Assembly (NCBI GenBank): GCA_023251515.1
Contig: JAHEYQ010000024.1
Span: 1 to 63,004 of the forward strand
Direction of reading: 5' to 3'
Source of the DNA: Bacteroidales bacterium
GTDB lineage: Bacteria > Bacteroidota > Bacteroidia > Bacteroidales > JACABE01
Length of the DNA stretch: 63,004 bases
Shown piece after piece: positions 8,649 to 17,180 of the stretch. A program made the position numbers and the translations under genes. Each line of letters opens with the position of its first letter. The first letter of the stretch is position 1. Under the pieces are notes generated by a model. The model saw nothing but the letters and a program-made list of their open reading frames with translations. It was not told the DNA's origin and did no database searches.

Positions 8649-9331
8649 CTCTCTTCCCTTTCTCTCTTTTCAGGGTTTGTTTCAAATACTGATAATATAT
8701 TTCCTTTTTTATCTATAACATAACCTTTGCCATTTTGTATTACTCTGGCATAGTTATCTTTAAAAGGATAAGCTGCATCATATTGGAAGGGGATAACAAT
8801 ATGATTTTGAAAATCAATATATCCCCACTTTTTATTTTTATAAACAGCTATCAAGCCATCTGATGCCGAATAACCATAATTGTATTCCAATGGAATTTGC
8901 AATTCACCTTTCAGATTGATATATCCAGTTTTTTCGTTTATAACAACTTTAGCTAAGCCTTCATTAAAATCATAAGCAATATCAAACTTAAAATCAATCA
9001 TAGTTTCACCTTTCTGATTGATATAGCCCCATTTACCAGTTTGTTTCACTCTGGCGAGTTCATAAAAAAACAGGGAAGCGTCATCATAAATCAAAGGAAG
9101 AATAATTTTACCTTTTGTATTTATAAATCCTCTTTTGTGGTCTTTAATTACCAATGCAACCCCATCTTTAAAGTCGGAGCCAGCATCGTAAATGGCTTCG
9201 ACAATTATTTTTCCGGTCTGGTCTTTGTAACCCACTTTGTAATTTTCCTGAAATTTGATTGGTATTTGCTGTGCATTTATAATCAAACTATTTAGAAACA
9301 ATAATAATGCAAAAAGTTTTATTTTTTTCAT
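8645..9331 (-). CDS. WG-repeat protein, exported
   Basis: A 228-residue protein with a signal peptide (about 1-20, ending INAQQ) followed by six or seven WG repeats of about 23 residues, of the form KWGYINQKGE...IPLxYDxAxxFxxGLAxV. The WG motif family (PF14903) forms beta-rich repeats of unknown ligand. It is the first gene of a unit with the Kelch-like protein, whose start codon overlaps its stop. Both being repeat-rich exported proteins suggests an envelope or surface role (inference). Confidence 0.85.
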   Translation of the reverse strand: MKKIKLFALLLFLNSLIINAQQIPIKFQENYKVGYKDQTGKIIVEAIYDAGSDFKDGVALVIKDHKRGFINTKGKIILPLIYDDASLFFYELARVKQTGKWGYINQKGETMIDFKFDIAYDFNEGLAKVVINEKTGYINLKGELQIPLEYNYGYSASDGLIAVYKNKKWGYIDFQNHIVIPFQYDAAYPFKDNYARVIQNGKGYVIDKKGNILSVFETNPEKREREER

Positions 9332-9430
9332 ATTTCAAAGTTTATTATACAAACTTACAAAATATTCTTTAATAAATACAAACTTTTATACTTAAAATAA
9401 TTAAGGTATTATCTGTATTCCTAATAAAAC

Positions 9431-9467
9431 AAAAAAGGCTAAGAGTTTTTAACAATCTCTTAGCCTT
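9431..9467 (-). terminator. Terminator of the DPP-IV gene
   Basis: An 11-bp stem (AAGGCTAAGAG at 9435-9445 with 9457-9467). On the minus strand it ends in a run of six T, 26 bases after the peptidase stop. Confidence 0.85.
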
Positions 9468-9492
9468 ATTGTATTATTACAAATCCTTTTTA

Positions 9493-11631
9493 TTACAAAT
9501 TCTGTTGGTAATATTCATAAATCTTACGGAACAAATGACTTCTGTCGGCTCCTCTTACATTGTGCTCGTGAGTTGGGTAAATAAAATAATCTAGTTGTTT
9601 GCCCAAATCGATACATTTTTTGAGGAATGATGAACTATGCTGAGGCACAACTGTATTGTCAACACCGCCTTGTATTACAAGCAGTTTCCCTTGAAGTTTG
9701 TCAACATAATTTATCAATGAGGCATTTTTATAACCGTCAGGATTTTGTTCCGGCGTATCCATATAGCGTTCGCCGTACATAATTTCGTACCATTTCCAGT
9801 CGATAACAGGACCACCAGCTGTAGCAACTTTAAATACACCCGGGTTTTTCAGTTTCATCGATATGGTCATAAAACCACCATAACTCCAACCATCAACACC
9901 AATTCGGTTAGCATCCACAAAGCTTTGCGATTTCAGATAATCAACACCCAACATCTGATCTTCCATTTCATATTTTCCGCAATTGCGATATATAATGCTT
10001 TCGAAGGCAAAACCTCTGTTGGCAGAGCCATGATTATCTAATGTAAATACTACATATCCCTGTTGAGCTAAGAAATTGAGAAACAATCCGGCTCCGCTTA
10101 ACCATGAGTTGGTAACCAATTGCGCATGTGGACCGCCATAAACATAAATAATAGCGGGATATTTTTTATTCGGATCAAAATTAGCAGGTTTTATCATACG
10201 GCAATATAAATCGCTGCCATCTTTGGCTTTGATGGTAAATACCGAAGTTTCGCCCAATTTATAATCTTTCAGCGGATTTTTATCTTCAAATACATCCTGT
10301 AATATTTTGCCGTCGGCATTTACAATTTGTATTTTACTTGCAGTTTCCGAATTGCTGTAAACATCAATAATGTTGTTGCACGTTTTATCAAAAACTACAT
10401 TATGGGTTCCTTTAACAGGAGTAAGCATCTTAATATTGCCACTTTTGATATCTACAGCATAAACATCGTTATCCAACGGGCTATCTTTGGTAGCCGAAAT
10501 AAAAACTTTATCGCCTTTGGCATTAAAACCTTCAATATCTTTAACCACCCAATTGCCTTTGGTAAGTTGTTTTACTAGTTTTCCGTCATCACTATATAAA
10601 TACAAATGGTTGAAACCATCTCTTTCGCTAAACCACAAAAACTGTTTGGGATTCGATTTCAGGAAATACATTCCATGTTCGGGTTCAACATATTTATCGT
10701 TTTTTTCTTCGAACAAGGTGGCAACAAAATCGCCATTAGCGGCATTGTATTTATTAAGTTTCAGATGATTCTGATCGCGGTTTAATACAGCAATGTAAAC
10801 ATATTTTTCATCGGGGCTCCAACTGATATTGGTCAGATATTGTTCGGCTGGTTCGCCGGTTTTCAGAAATATAGATTTTTGTGTTACAGGATCGAAAATG
10901 CCCACAGTAACCTTATGACTTGTCATGCCGGCCATCGGATATTTAATACTTTTGAGTTCGGCAACGCGGGTTTCTATATCCACAAGCGGATAATCGGTTA
11001 CCATTGTTTGATCCATGCGGTAATAGGCAAGCAAAGTGCCTTTTGGCGACCAGAAAGTGCCTTTGTTTATACCAAATTCGTTGCGGTGAACACTCTGTCC
11101 GTTTACAATATCTTTGTTTTTGTCTTCGGTTACGGTTATATCTGTACCTCTGTATGAAACAAATAAATTGTTATCGATGGTATAAGCCACATGATGGGTA
11201 TTGGGTTCAATATCCATATTTTCGGCAGTTTCGGGATAAGAATTTATAAGACTTGCTTTTTTGGCAGCAAAATCGAAGTTATAAATTTTGTTGTTAGCCT
11301 GAAATTCGAAGTTCATATTTTCAGTCCAGCTTATTTGCGGGAAGCGTTTGATTTCTTTTTCCGAAATAAGTTTGAGAGCGGCATTAATTGCAGCTACATC
11401 AAGAATAGTGTCTTTTTTTTCGGATTTCAGATTGGCTTTCACCAGTTTATTGGAGGCAATCCAGGTATAATTGCCTGCATTATCCATCCATTGAATATTG
11501 TTAAGACCCGAAGGATACAATTTACGGTTGGTCATCAATTCGTCAATATTCAGTTGCTTGTTCTGAGCACCGATAAAACTGCTTAAAAACAGCAAAACTG
11601 TAAGTAAGAATAATTTATTAATCTGCTTCAT
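9493..11631 (-). CDS. S9B dipeptidyl peptidase IV-type serine peptidase, exported
   Basis: The start at 11631 (MKQINKLFLLTVLLFLSSFIGAQ) gives a clean signal peptide; an in-frame extension to 11763 is not credible. The 712-residue protein has an N-terminal DPP-IV beta-propeller (about 100-440) and a C-terminal alpha/beta-hydrolase domain. The nucleophile is in GWSYGGF, the acid in QGGVDNTVVP, and the His in EHNVRG close to the end, the order of the prolyl oligopeptidase clan. DPP-IV enzymes remove X-Pro or X-Ala dipeptides from peptide N-termini, here probably in the periplasm or at the surface for peptide nutrition. It is a single-gene unit with its own terminator. Confidence 0.92.
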   Translation of the reverse strand: MKQINKLFLLTVLLFLSSFIGAQNKQLNIDELMTNRKLYPSGLNNIQWMDNAGNYTWIASNKLVKANLKSEKKDTILDVAAINAALKLISEKEIKRFPQISWTENMNFEFQANNKIYNFDFAAKKASLINSYPETAENMDIEPNTHHVAYTIDNNLFVSYRGTDITVTEDKNKDIVNGQSVHRNEFGINKGTFWSPKGTLLAYYRMDQTMVTDYPLVDIETRVAELKSIKYPMAGMTSHKVTVGIFDPVTQKSIFLKTGEPAEQYLTNISWSPDEKYVYIAVLNRDQNHLKLNKYNAANGDFVATLFEEKNDKYVEPEHGMYFLKSNPKQFLWFSERDGFNHLYLYSDDGKLVKQLTKGNWVVKDIEGFNAKGDKVFISATKDSPLDNDVYAVDIKSGNIKMLTPVKGTHNVVFDKTCNNIIDVYSNSETASKIQIVNADGKILQDVFEDKNPLKDYKLGETSVFTIKAKDGSDLYCRMIKPANFDPNKKYPAIIYVYGGPHAQLVTNSWLSGAGLFLNFLAQQGYVVFTLDNHGSANRGFAFESIIYRNCGKYEMEDQMLGVDYLKSQSFVDANRIGVDGWSYGGFMTISMKLKNPGVFKVATAGGPVIDWKWYEIMYGERYMDTPEQNPDGYKNASLINYVDKLQGKLLVIQGGVDNTVVPQHSSSFLKKCIDLGKQLDYFIYPTHEHNVRGADRSHLFRKIYEYYQQNL

Positions 11632-11833
11632 TGTTAGAAATATAATTATAATTGAACGGCTAAAATAATGAAAATTCCGCAAATGGATAAATGAAAACAT
11701 AAATATTCGACAAATAAGGTATTTTGCAGGATGAAACGAACGATAAGTAAATATCTTTATCATTGCAATCTCTGAAAAGGAATTCTGTCGGTTTATATCT
11801 TTAAAAAAATCCCTCCTGAATTATTGTCCGTCC

Positions 11834-12010
11834 ACTCGTTTGACCATTCGAAGCAGTACAATTCATTGCATGAGTACTCGTTTGAACATTCGTAGTAGTA
11901 CGATTCATTGCCCGAGTACTCGTTTGAACATTCGGAGCAGTACAATTCATTGCCTGAGTACTCGTTTGAACATTCGGAGCAGTACAATTCATTGTCAGAG
12001 GGGTCGTTTG
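11834..12010. repeat. 42-bp tandem repeat array, four units plus a partial fifth
   Basis: Units begin at 11834, 11876, 11918 and 11960, with a decayed fifth at 12002. The core is ACTCGTTTGAACATTCGGAG followed by CAGTACAATTCATTGCCTGAGT. Units 3 and 4 are almost identical and the outer units have drifted. Because 42 is a multiple of three, several frames on both strands stay open (for example NVQTSTQAMNCTAP repeats), but none has a credible start region or fold. The rest of the 11632-12246 gap holds AT-rich DNA and the promoter of the next gene. Confidence 0.9.
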
Positions 12011-12175
12011 GCAAATTGTACAATTTTTATATTCAAAAATATATTGATTTGGAGATAAGGTAAGAAATAATACCGAAATGAAATATATAATAGTTCAATT
12101 CGCTTTGCTCTTGAAACTATAATAAATTTCTGATCGGCATTATACCATTAATAAATGAACTAATTTATTAATCAC

Positions 12176-12207
12176 TTTGGTATAAATTACAAAACTAAGT
12201 ATCTTTG
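12176..12207 (+). promoter_or_regulatory. Bacteroidota promoter of the VF530 gene
   Basis: TTTG at 12176-12179, a 20-base spacer, then TATCTTTG at 12200-12207, a full match to TTTG-N(19-21)-TAnnTTTG. A perfect 9-bp inverted repeat (ATTAATAAA / TTTATTAAT, 12147-12155 and 12164-12172) lies just upstream and could be an operator. Confidence 0.65.
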
Positions 12208-12246
12208 CATCATAAAGAAAAAACGTTTTTTTAATATTTATTACAC

Positions 12247-12495
12247 ATGGATCAACCACAAAAGAATAATCCGCTGCATGGCATAACACTGGAACAAATC
12301 ATAAACGATCTGGTATATTATTTCGATTGGGATACTTTGGGTGAGTTAATACAAATCAGATGTTTTTGCGAAAATCCGAGTGTAAAATCAAGTTTGACAT
12401 TTCTTCGAAAAACACCTTGGGCACGCGAAAAAGTTGAGCGATTATATCTTCGTTATCAAAAACGCATCAATGCAAAAAAAGCAGGATGCAATTAA
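12247..12495 (+). CDS. VF530-family (DUF2132) DNA-binding protein
   Basis: An 82-residue protein matching the VF530 family: [33 protein letters not shown] followed by [21 protein letters not shown] and a basic tail. The family is small, cytosolic and alpha-helical, with DNA-binding activity proposed from structure; its cellular role is not established. The gene is monocistronic, with its own promoter at 12176-12207, and converges on phoU. Confidence 0.88.
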   Translation: MDQPQKNNPLHGITLEQIINDLVYYFDWDTLGELIQIRCFCENPSVKSSLTFLRKTPWAREKVERLYLRYQKRINAKKAGCN

Positions 12496-12530
12496 AAAAA
12501 AAGCAGTTACTGGAAATTGTAACTGCTTAA
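12494..12530 (-). terminator. Terminator of the pst-phoU operon
   Basis: A 10-bp stem AAGCAGTTAC / GTAACTGCTT (12501-12510 and 12519-12528) next to an A-run at 12493-12502, which is a T-run for the minus-strand transcript ending at phoU. It also overlaps the end of the convergent VF530 gene. Confidence 0.8.
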
Positions 12531-12533
12531 TAT

Positions 12534-13250
12534 TTATAGGTTATTGCTTTGTTCGTCCGTTTTCTTTTTATGTTTTACAATTTTGCCATCAATTACAAAA
12601 ATTATCGATTCGGCAATATTGGTAGAATAAGCGGCGATACGTTCTAAAAGATTAACAATAATCATAATATTGGTAGCCACTACAATTACTTCTTTTTGTT
12701 GCATCATTTCTTCAATAATTTTTTCAGAAATTTTATGGCAACTATCTTTAATAGTCCTGGCATTCTGAAATATATCATTTGCAAGAATAGGCTGCTGAGT
12801 TTTTATTAGCTGATCCACATCTTTAGTAAGCATTACTATCTGATTTGCAATTTCTGTAACACCCAATTCATTACAAAAATTGGTATAATCACTCAAAGAA
12901 TCAATTCTTTTGGCAATATTTACAGCATGATCGCCAATACGTTCAAGGTCATTATTTATCTTTAAAGAAGAAATAATATATCTCAAATCGGTAGCAACAG
13001 GTTGTTGCAATGCAAATATTTTCTGACAAAGTTTATCAATTTTCACATCCAGTTTGTCAACTTTATGATCGTTTTCGATAACATGATTAGCCAGATCTAA
13101 ATCACAATTATTTAAAGCAAGAATCGCATTACTAACTTGCTCCTGAACCAAATTACTCATCTTCAATACTCTTTCAACAAGTTTTTCGAGTTCATTGTCA
13201 AATATCCTGTATTTTTCCATTTCTGTCATATTTTCTGTTTGTTGCGACAA
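12534..13250 (-). CDS. phoU: Phosphate signalling regulator PhoU
   Basis: A 238-residue all-helical cytosolic protein with two PhoU repeats. Each carries the conserved metal-binding type motif: around 75-110, KLCQKIFALQQPVATDLRYIISSLKINNDLERIGDHAVNIAKR, and the second half ending MIIVNLLERIAAYSTNIAESI. It damps phosphate import by Pst and keeps the histidine kinase PhoR in its phosphatase state. It is the last gene of the pst operon, three bases after pstB. No phoR/phoB pair lies in this window. Confidence 0.94.
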   Translation of the reverse strand: MSQQTENMTEMEKYRIFDNELEKLVERVLKMSNLVQEQVSNAILALNNCDLDLANHVIENDHKVDKLDVKIDKLCQKIFALQQPVATDLRYIISSLKINNDLERIGDHAVNIAKRIDSLSDYTNFCNELGVTEIANQIVMLTKDVDQLIKTQQPILANDIFQNARTIKDSCHKISEKIIEEMMQQKEVIVVATNIMIIVNLLERIAAYSTNIAESIIFVIDGKIVKHKKKTDEQSNNL

Positions 13251-13252
13251 AA

Positions 13253-14011
13253 TTAACCAAATCTTCCGGAAATATAATCTTCGGTTTGCTTTTTGTCTGG
13301 ATTAGTATATATTTTTTTTGTTTTGTTATATTCAATAAGCTCACCCAAATAGAAAAAAGCCGTATTATCGCTAATTCGGGCTGCCTGTTGCATATTATGG
13401 GTTACAATTACAATGGTGTAATTTTCTTTAAGCTGAACAATTAATTCTTCAATTTTTGAAGTAGAAATCGGGTCTAAAGCACTTGCAGGTTCATCCATCA
13501 GGATAATTTCAGGATTAACAGCCAAAGTACGGGCAATACATAAGCGCTGCTGCTGTCCTCCCGATAATCCTAAAGCCGAATCATGCAGACGATCTTTAGC
13601 TTCATCCCAAATTGCTGCATTTCTGAGCGATTTTTCAACAATATCATTCAGTTCGCTTTTATTGTTTATGCCATTAATTCGTGGTCCATAAGCAATGTTT
13701 TCATAAATAGACTTGGCAAAAGGATTGGATTTCTGAAAAACCATACCAACTTTTTTGCGAAGGCTAACTACATCAATATTTTTATCATAAATATTGATAC
13801 CATCCAACAAAATATTGCCTTCAATTTTCACCGAATCTATCAAATCATTCATTCTGTTTAAGCTGCGTAGAAAAGTAGATTTTCCACAGCCCGATGGACC
13901 AATAAGAGCAGTAACTTTATTTTCGGGTATATCTATGGAAATATTGTTTAAAGCCATTTTACTTCCATAGTACAAATACATATTTTCTGTATGAATTTTA
14001 ATATTCTTCAT
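13253..14011 (-). CDS. pstB: Phosphate ABC transporter ATPase PstB
   Basis: A 252-residue ABC ATPase: Walker [10 protein letters not shown] near 38, the PstB-typical [11 protein letters not shown], signature [16 protein letters not shown] near 150, Walker [13 protein letters not shown], and the switch His in IVTHNMQQA. It is soluble and docks on PstA/PstC. It is 12 bases after pstA and 3 before phoU. Confidence 0.97.
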   Translation of the reverse strand: MKNIKIHTENMYLYYGSKMALNNISIDIPENKVTALIGPSGCGKSTFLRSLNRMNDLIDSVKIEGNILLDGINIYDKNIDVVSLRKKVGMVFQKSNPFAKSIYENIAYGPRINGINNKSELNDIVEKSLRNAAIWDEAKDRLHDSALGLSGGQQQRLCIARTLAVNPEIILMDEPASALDPISTSKIEELIVQLKENYTIVIVTHNMQQAARISDNTAFFYLGELIEYNKTKKIYTNPDKKQTEDYISGRFG

Positions 14012-14023
14012 TTTTTAATAATA

Positions 14024-14935
14024 TTAAGCAATACGTTTTTTTCTGATTCTATATCTTAAAATAACAGCAGTAAAGTTGAGTGAAAAAGTAAGCAACAACA
14101 ATACAAGAGTAGTTCCGAACTGAATAGGCAAGGTCTGGTCAACATTAGCCGATTGAGTAGCCATAATATAAATATGATAACCCAACACCATAAACTGATC
14201 GCTCAACGAACCCGGTAGAGTGGCCAGATAATAAGCAGCTCCTGTAAAAAGTATAGGAGCAACTTCGCCGGCACCACGGCTAACTGCAAGTATTGTTCCG
14301 GTCATTATACCCGAAAAAGATCCGGGAAGTACCACTTTGCGAATGGTTTGCCATTTGGTAGCACCCAAAGCCAGACTTGCTTCACGCAATTCGCGCGGAA
14401 TAGTTTTTAATGCTTCTTCTACCGATACAATTACTACGGGCAAAGTAAGCAAAGCCATGGTTAAACTTGCCCATAAAATATTGGGTTGTCCCCATTTAAG
14501 CTGACCACCCAAAAATACATTATCCATTCCGGTACCTACAAATTTTATAAAAAACCCCAATCCAAACAATCCATAAATAATGGAAGGGATAACAGCCAGT
14601 GTTCTTACAGCAAAACGAATGCTTTTGGCTATAATTGAGTTTTCTTTTGCATATTCGGTAAGATAAATAGCAGTAATGGTTCCAAAAGGTACTGCTGCAA
14701 TTGACATGATAATAACCAGCATAGCAGTTCCGAATATTGCCGGAAAAATACCTCCTTTGGTCATACCATCAGTTGGAAAAGTTGAAAGAAATTCCCAGGT
14801 AAACATATCTTTGCCACCAATAATTATTACTACCAACATTACTACAAGTATAGCAATAATTATCAGAGCCGAAGCCAGTGTTAATCCCTCAAATATAAAG
14901 CCTTTGGCATCTCTTTTAAATTTTTGTAACATCAT
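14024..14935 (-). CDS. pstA: Phosphate ABC transporter permease PstA
   Basis: A 303-residue permease with six membrane helices and the EAA loop EEALKTIPRELREASLALGATKWQTIRKVVLP near 175-205, which contacts PstB. Start overlaps the pstC stop by four bases (ATGA coupling). It has normal PstA length and no insertion, unlike PstC. Confidence 0.95.
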   Translation of the reverse strand: MMLQKFKRDAKGFIFEGLTLASALIIIAILVVMLVVIIIGGKDMFTWEFLSTFPTDGMTKGGIFPAIFGTAMLVIIMSIAAVPFGTITAIYLTEYAKENSIIAKSIRFAVRTLAVIPSIIYGLFGLGFFIKFVGTGMDNVFLGGQLKWGQPNILWASLTMALLTLPVVIVSVEEALKTIPRELREASLALGATKWQTIRKVVLPGSFSGIMTGTILAVSRGAGEVAPILFTGAAYYLATLPGSLSDQFMVLGYHIYIMATQSANVDQTLPIQFGTTLVLLLLTFSLNFTAVILRYRIRKKRIA

Positions 14936-16167
14936 TTTCCCTGAATTTTTTTCATTAATTTACCTTTAACCCAAAATTCGGCAATTGCATTAATTGCAAA
15001 TGTGAAGATAAATAGCATTGAACCAATTAAGAAAAGCACATTGTAATGTGTATCTCCAAAAACTACTTCAGCCATTTCAGCACCAATAGTAGCCGCTAAA
15101 GTTCTGACAGATTCAAATGGATTTATTCCCATCATAGCTGCATTTCCGGTTGCCATTAAAGCAATCATGGTTTCTCCGAAAACACGTCCAATGCCTAATA
15201 ATATAGCAGCAAATATACCTGGTGTGGCAGCAGGTAACATCACAGAAAAAGCGGTTTGCCATTTGGTAGCACCCAATGCCAGACTGGCTTCATAATATGT
15301 CTTAGGAACCGATGTAAGTGCATCTTCAGTAATAGTGAAAATAATCGGAATTGCGGCCAATCCCATAGCTATTCCCCCAACAAACGAATTTAATCTGACA
15401 TCGTAGCCAAAAATATTTTGCAAAAAGCTTGCCATAACCATTAATGCGAAAAAGCCAATAACAACAGATGGAAAACCAGCCAACATTTCTATGGTTGGTT
15501 TAATGAGTTCTTTCATTCTTTTAGAAGCAAAAACGGCAGTGTATAAAGCAGCAAAAATTGCCAATGGTGCAGCAAACAATAATGATATTATCGTTATTTT
15601 TAATGTTCCTATTAATAATGGTATTAAACCATAACGAGGCCTGTCCGAAACCGGCTGCCATTCTTTGGTAATTAAAGTTTTAACTGCCTGCTTGTTATCA
15701 TCATGTGTTGATCCACTGGCAGTTTCCTCAACAGGAGTGATGTTTTCTACCATAGTGGTATCATCAGTAGTTTGAACTCCATACTGTTCCTGCTGAGCAG
15801 GTTCAGAGGTTTCTACTCCATATTGTTCTTGTTTTGCTGGCTCTGTTGTTTCAACACCATACTGTTCTTGTTGAGCAGGCTCTGCAGCAGGAACACCATA
15901 TTGCTCTTGCGAATCTGATGTTTGCTCTGTTTTAGGTTTTTCTTTTGCACCAAAATTAAAAATGGGAAACGATTCTCTGAAAACAAAAATAAAAATCAAT
16001 ACAATAATGGTAATTGAAAAAAAGGCAACAGATTTAATAATTTTTTCAGCAATAAAGTCCGACCATCTGAAACGCTTATTCGTAATATCGATCTTGTCAG
16101 TCGAGTTATATTTCTTTTCTTTAAACTTACCTATCAACCTTTTAATAAAGCTTTTAAATTTATTCAT
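14932..16167 (-). CDS. pstC: Phosphate ABC transporter permease PstC with repeat-bearing periplasmic insertion
   Basis: A 411-residue permease, about 100 longer than typical PstC. After the first membrane helix (about 47-65), residues 75-170 form a low-complexity periplasmic segment with four repeats of 13 residues, EQYGVxxxEPAxQ, starting at 88, 101, 114 and 127. The standard permease core follows, with the EAA loop EDALTSVPKTYYEASLALGATKWQTAFSVMLP. The segment is rich in Q, E, T and P and is predicted to be disordered; it could reach into the periplasm or peptidoglycan or contact PstS (inference). A hairpin separates pstC from pstS upstream; pstA overlaps downstream. Confidence 0.94.
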   Translation of the reverse strand: MNKFKSFIKRLIGKFKEKKYNSTDKIDITNKRFRWSDFIAEKIIKSVAFFSITIIVLIFIFVFRESFPIFNFGAKEKPKTEQTSDSQEQYGVPAAEPAQQEQYGVETTEPAKQEQYGVETSEPAQQEQYGVQTTDDTTMVENITPVEETASGSTHDDNKQAVKTLITKEWQPVSDRPRYGLIPLLIGTLKITIISLLFAAPLAIFAALYTAVFASKRMKELIKPTIEMLAGFPSVVIGFFALMVMASFLQNIFGYDVRLNSFVGGIAMGLAAIPIIFTITEDALTSVPKTYYEASLALGATKWQTAFSVMLPAATPGIFAAILLGIGRVFGETMIALMATGNAAMMGINPFESVRTLAATIGAEMAEVVFGDTHYNVLFLIGSMLFIFTFAINAIAEFWVKGKLMKKIQGK

Positions 16168-16212
16168 AAACTATTTATTATAAGCTTTAAAAATTAATTT
16201 ATTTATGAAAAT

Positions 16213-16247
16213 GAAACCTAACAGGTTTTCGACACCTGTTAGGTTTT
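16213..16247. repeat. Intra-operon palindrome between pstS and pstC
   Basis: A perfect 13-bp stem (AAACCTAACAGGT at 16214-16226 with 16234-16246) and a 7-base loop. It belongs to the AACCTG/CAGGTT palindrome family also seen at 24358 and 47862. In the minus-strand transcript it is followed by an imperfect T-rich stretch, so it may act as a weak terminator or 3'-end protector after pstS, giving more PstS than PstCAB. Confidence 0.8.
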
Positions 16248-16295
16248 CAGGTTTTAACCTGATTTGTTTAAATATTCTTTTTAATCCTTTAATCA

Positions 16296-17147
16296 TTAAC
16301 GAACTGGAAAATAACCCATTTCTGTTACTAAGCTCTGACCTTCAGGACTCAAAATCCAGTCGATATATGCTTTCATAGCACCGGTTGGTCTGTTTCTTAA
16401 ATACATATATAAGTAACGGGTAATCGGATATTGATTTTTCTTAATGGTTTCAGCATTGGCTTCGTAAGCAGGACTTTTGTCATCTTTTTTAATTTTACAG
16501 ATTTCGATACCTGCTGAATATGCTGCTCCACCATAACCAATAGCATTTACGTCCTTTTTAACTGCATTTACTACAGCTGCAGTTCCCGGAAGTGTCTGGC
16601 AATTTGGAGCATAATCTGCTTTCACAACATAATCTTTAAAGAAAACGTAAGTCCCTGAACTGTTTTCTCTTCCATAAAGTCTGATTTCAGCATTTGCACC
16701 TCCAACATCTTTCCAGTTTTTTATTCTACCTGAAAAAATATCACTTAATTGTTTTAATGTAAGTTCTTTAACTTTGTTAGTAGGATGTAAATAAATGGTA
16801 ATTCCATCTTTTGCACAAGGAACTTCAACCCCCAAAGTATTGTAACGGGCTTTTAATTTATCAATTTCAGTTTGCTTCATTTTTCGACTGGCATTACAAA
16901 TATCTGTAGAACCATTAATTAAGGCTGAAATACCTGTACCTGAACCACCACCTGTTACTTGTATAGAAGCATTCGGGTTTTTCTTCATATAAACTTCTGC
17001 CCATTTCTGAGCTAAAATCACCATAGTATCTGAACCTTTTACGGTTATTCTTTCCTGATTGATAAATGCAAAGCTAATGATTGCAACAGCTATAATAACT
17101 ATTGAAGCTGCTATCTTTTTTGTTTGAAATTTTTTCATGTTATTCAT
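16296..17147 (-). CDS. pstS: Phosphate-binding protein PstS
   Basis: A 283-residue periplasmic solute-binding protein with an N-terminal hydrophobic export signal (about 11-28). The phosphate-binding motifs are clear: ITVKGSDTM near 34, QVTGGGSGTGISALINGSTDICNASR near 62-87, and GRENSSGTYVFFKDYV near 160. A second ATG at 17138 (MKKFQT) would serve equally well. It is the second gene of the unit after the porin (33 bases) and is followed by the palindrome at 16213. Confidence 0.95.
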   Translation of the reverse strand: MNNMKKFQTKKIAASIVIIAVAIISFAFINQERITVKGSDTMVILAQKWAEVYMKKNPNASIQVTGGGSGTGISALINGSTDICNASRKMKQTEIDKLKARYNTLGVEVPCAKDGITIYLHPTNKVKELTLKQLSDIFSGRIKNWKDVGGANAEIRLYGRENSSGTYVFFKDYVVKADYAPNCQTLPGTAAVVNAVKKDVNAIGYGGAAYSAGIEICKIKKDDKSPAYEANAETIKKNQYPITRYLYMYLRNRPTGAMKAYIDWILSPEGQSLVTEMGYFPVR

Positions 17148-17180
17148 TTTTTTATTTTAATATTTTTTTTACAAATTTAC

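Noticed and set aside
9745..11586. Several plus-strand frames inside the DPP-IV gene
   Set aside because: They are shadows of the real minus-strand gene and show no family features.
11632..11763. 44-residue extension of the DPP-IV protein
   Set aside because: The clean signal peptide begins at 11631; the extension has no conserved features.
11834..12010. CRISPR-like array
   Set aside because: Units are contiguous with no unique spacers, and no cas genes are near.
11793..12058. Cys- and Asn-rich open frames on both strands over the second array
   Set aside because: Several frames on both strands are open at once, as expected for a 42-bp repeat. None has a plausible start region or family match.
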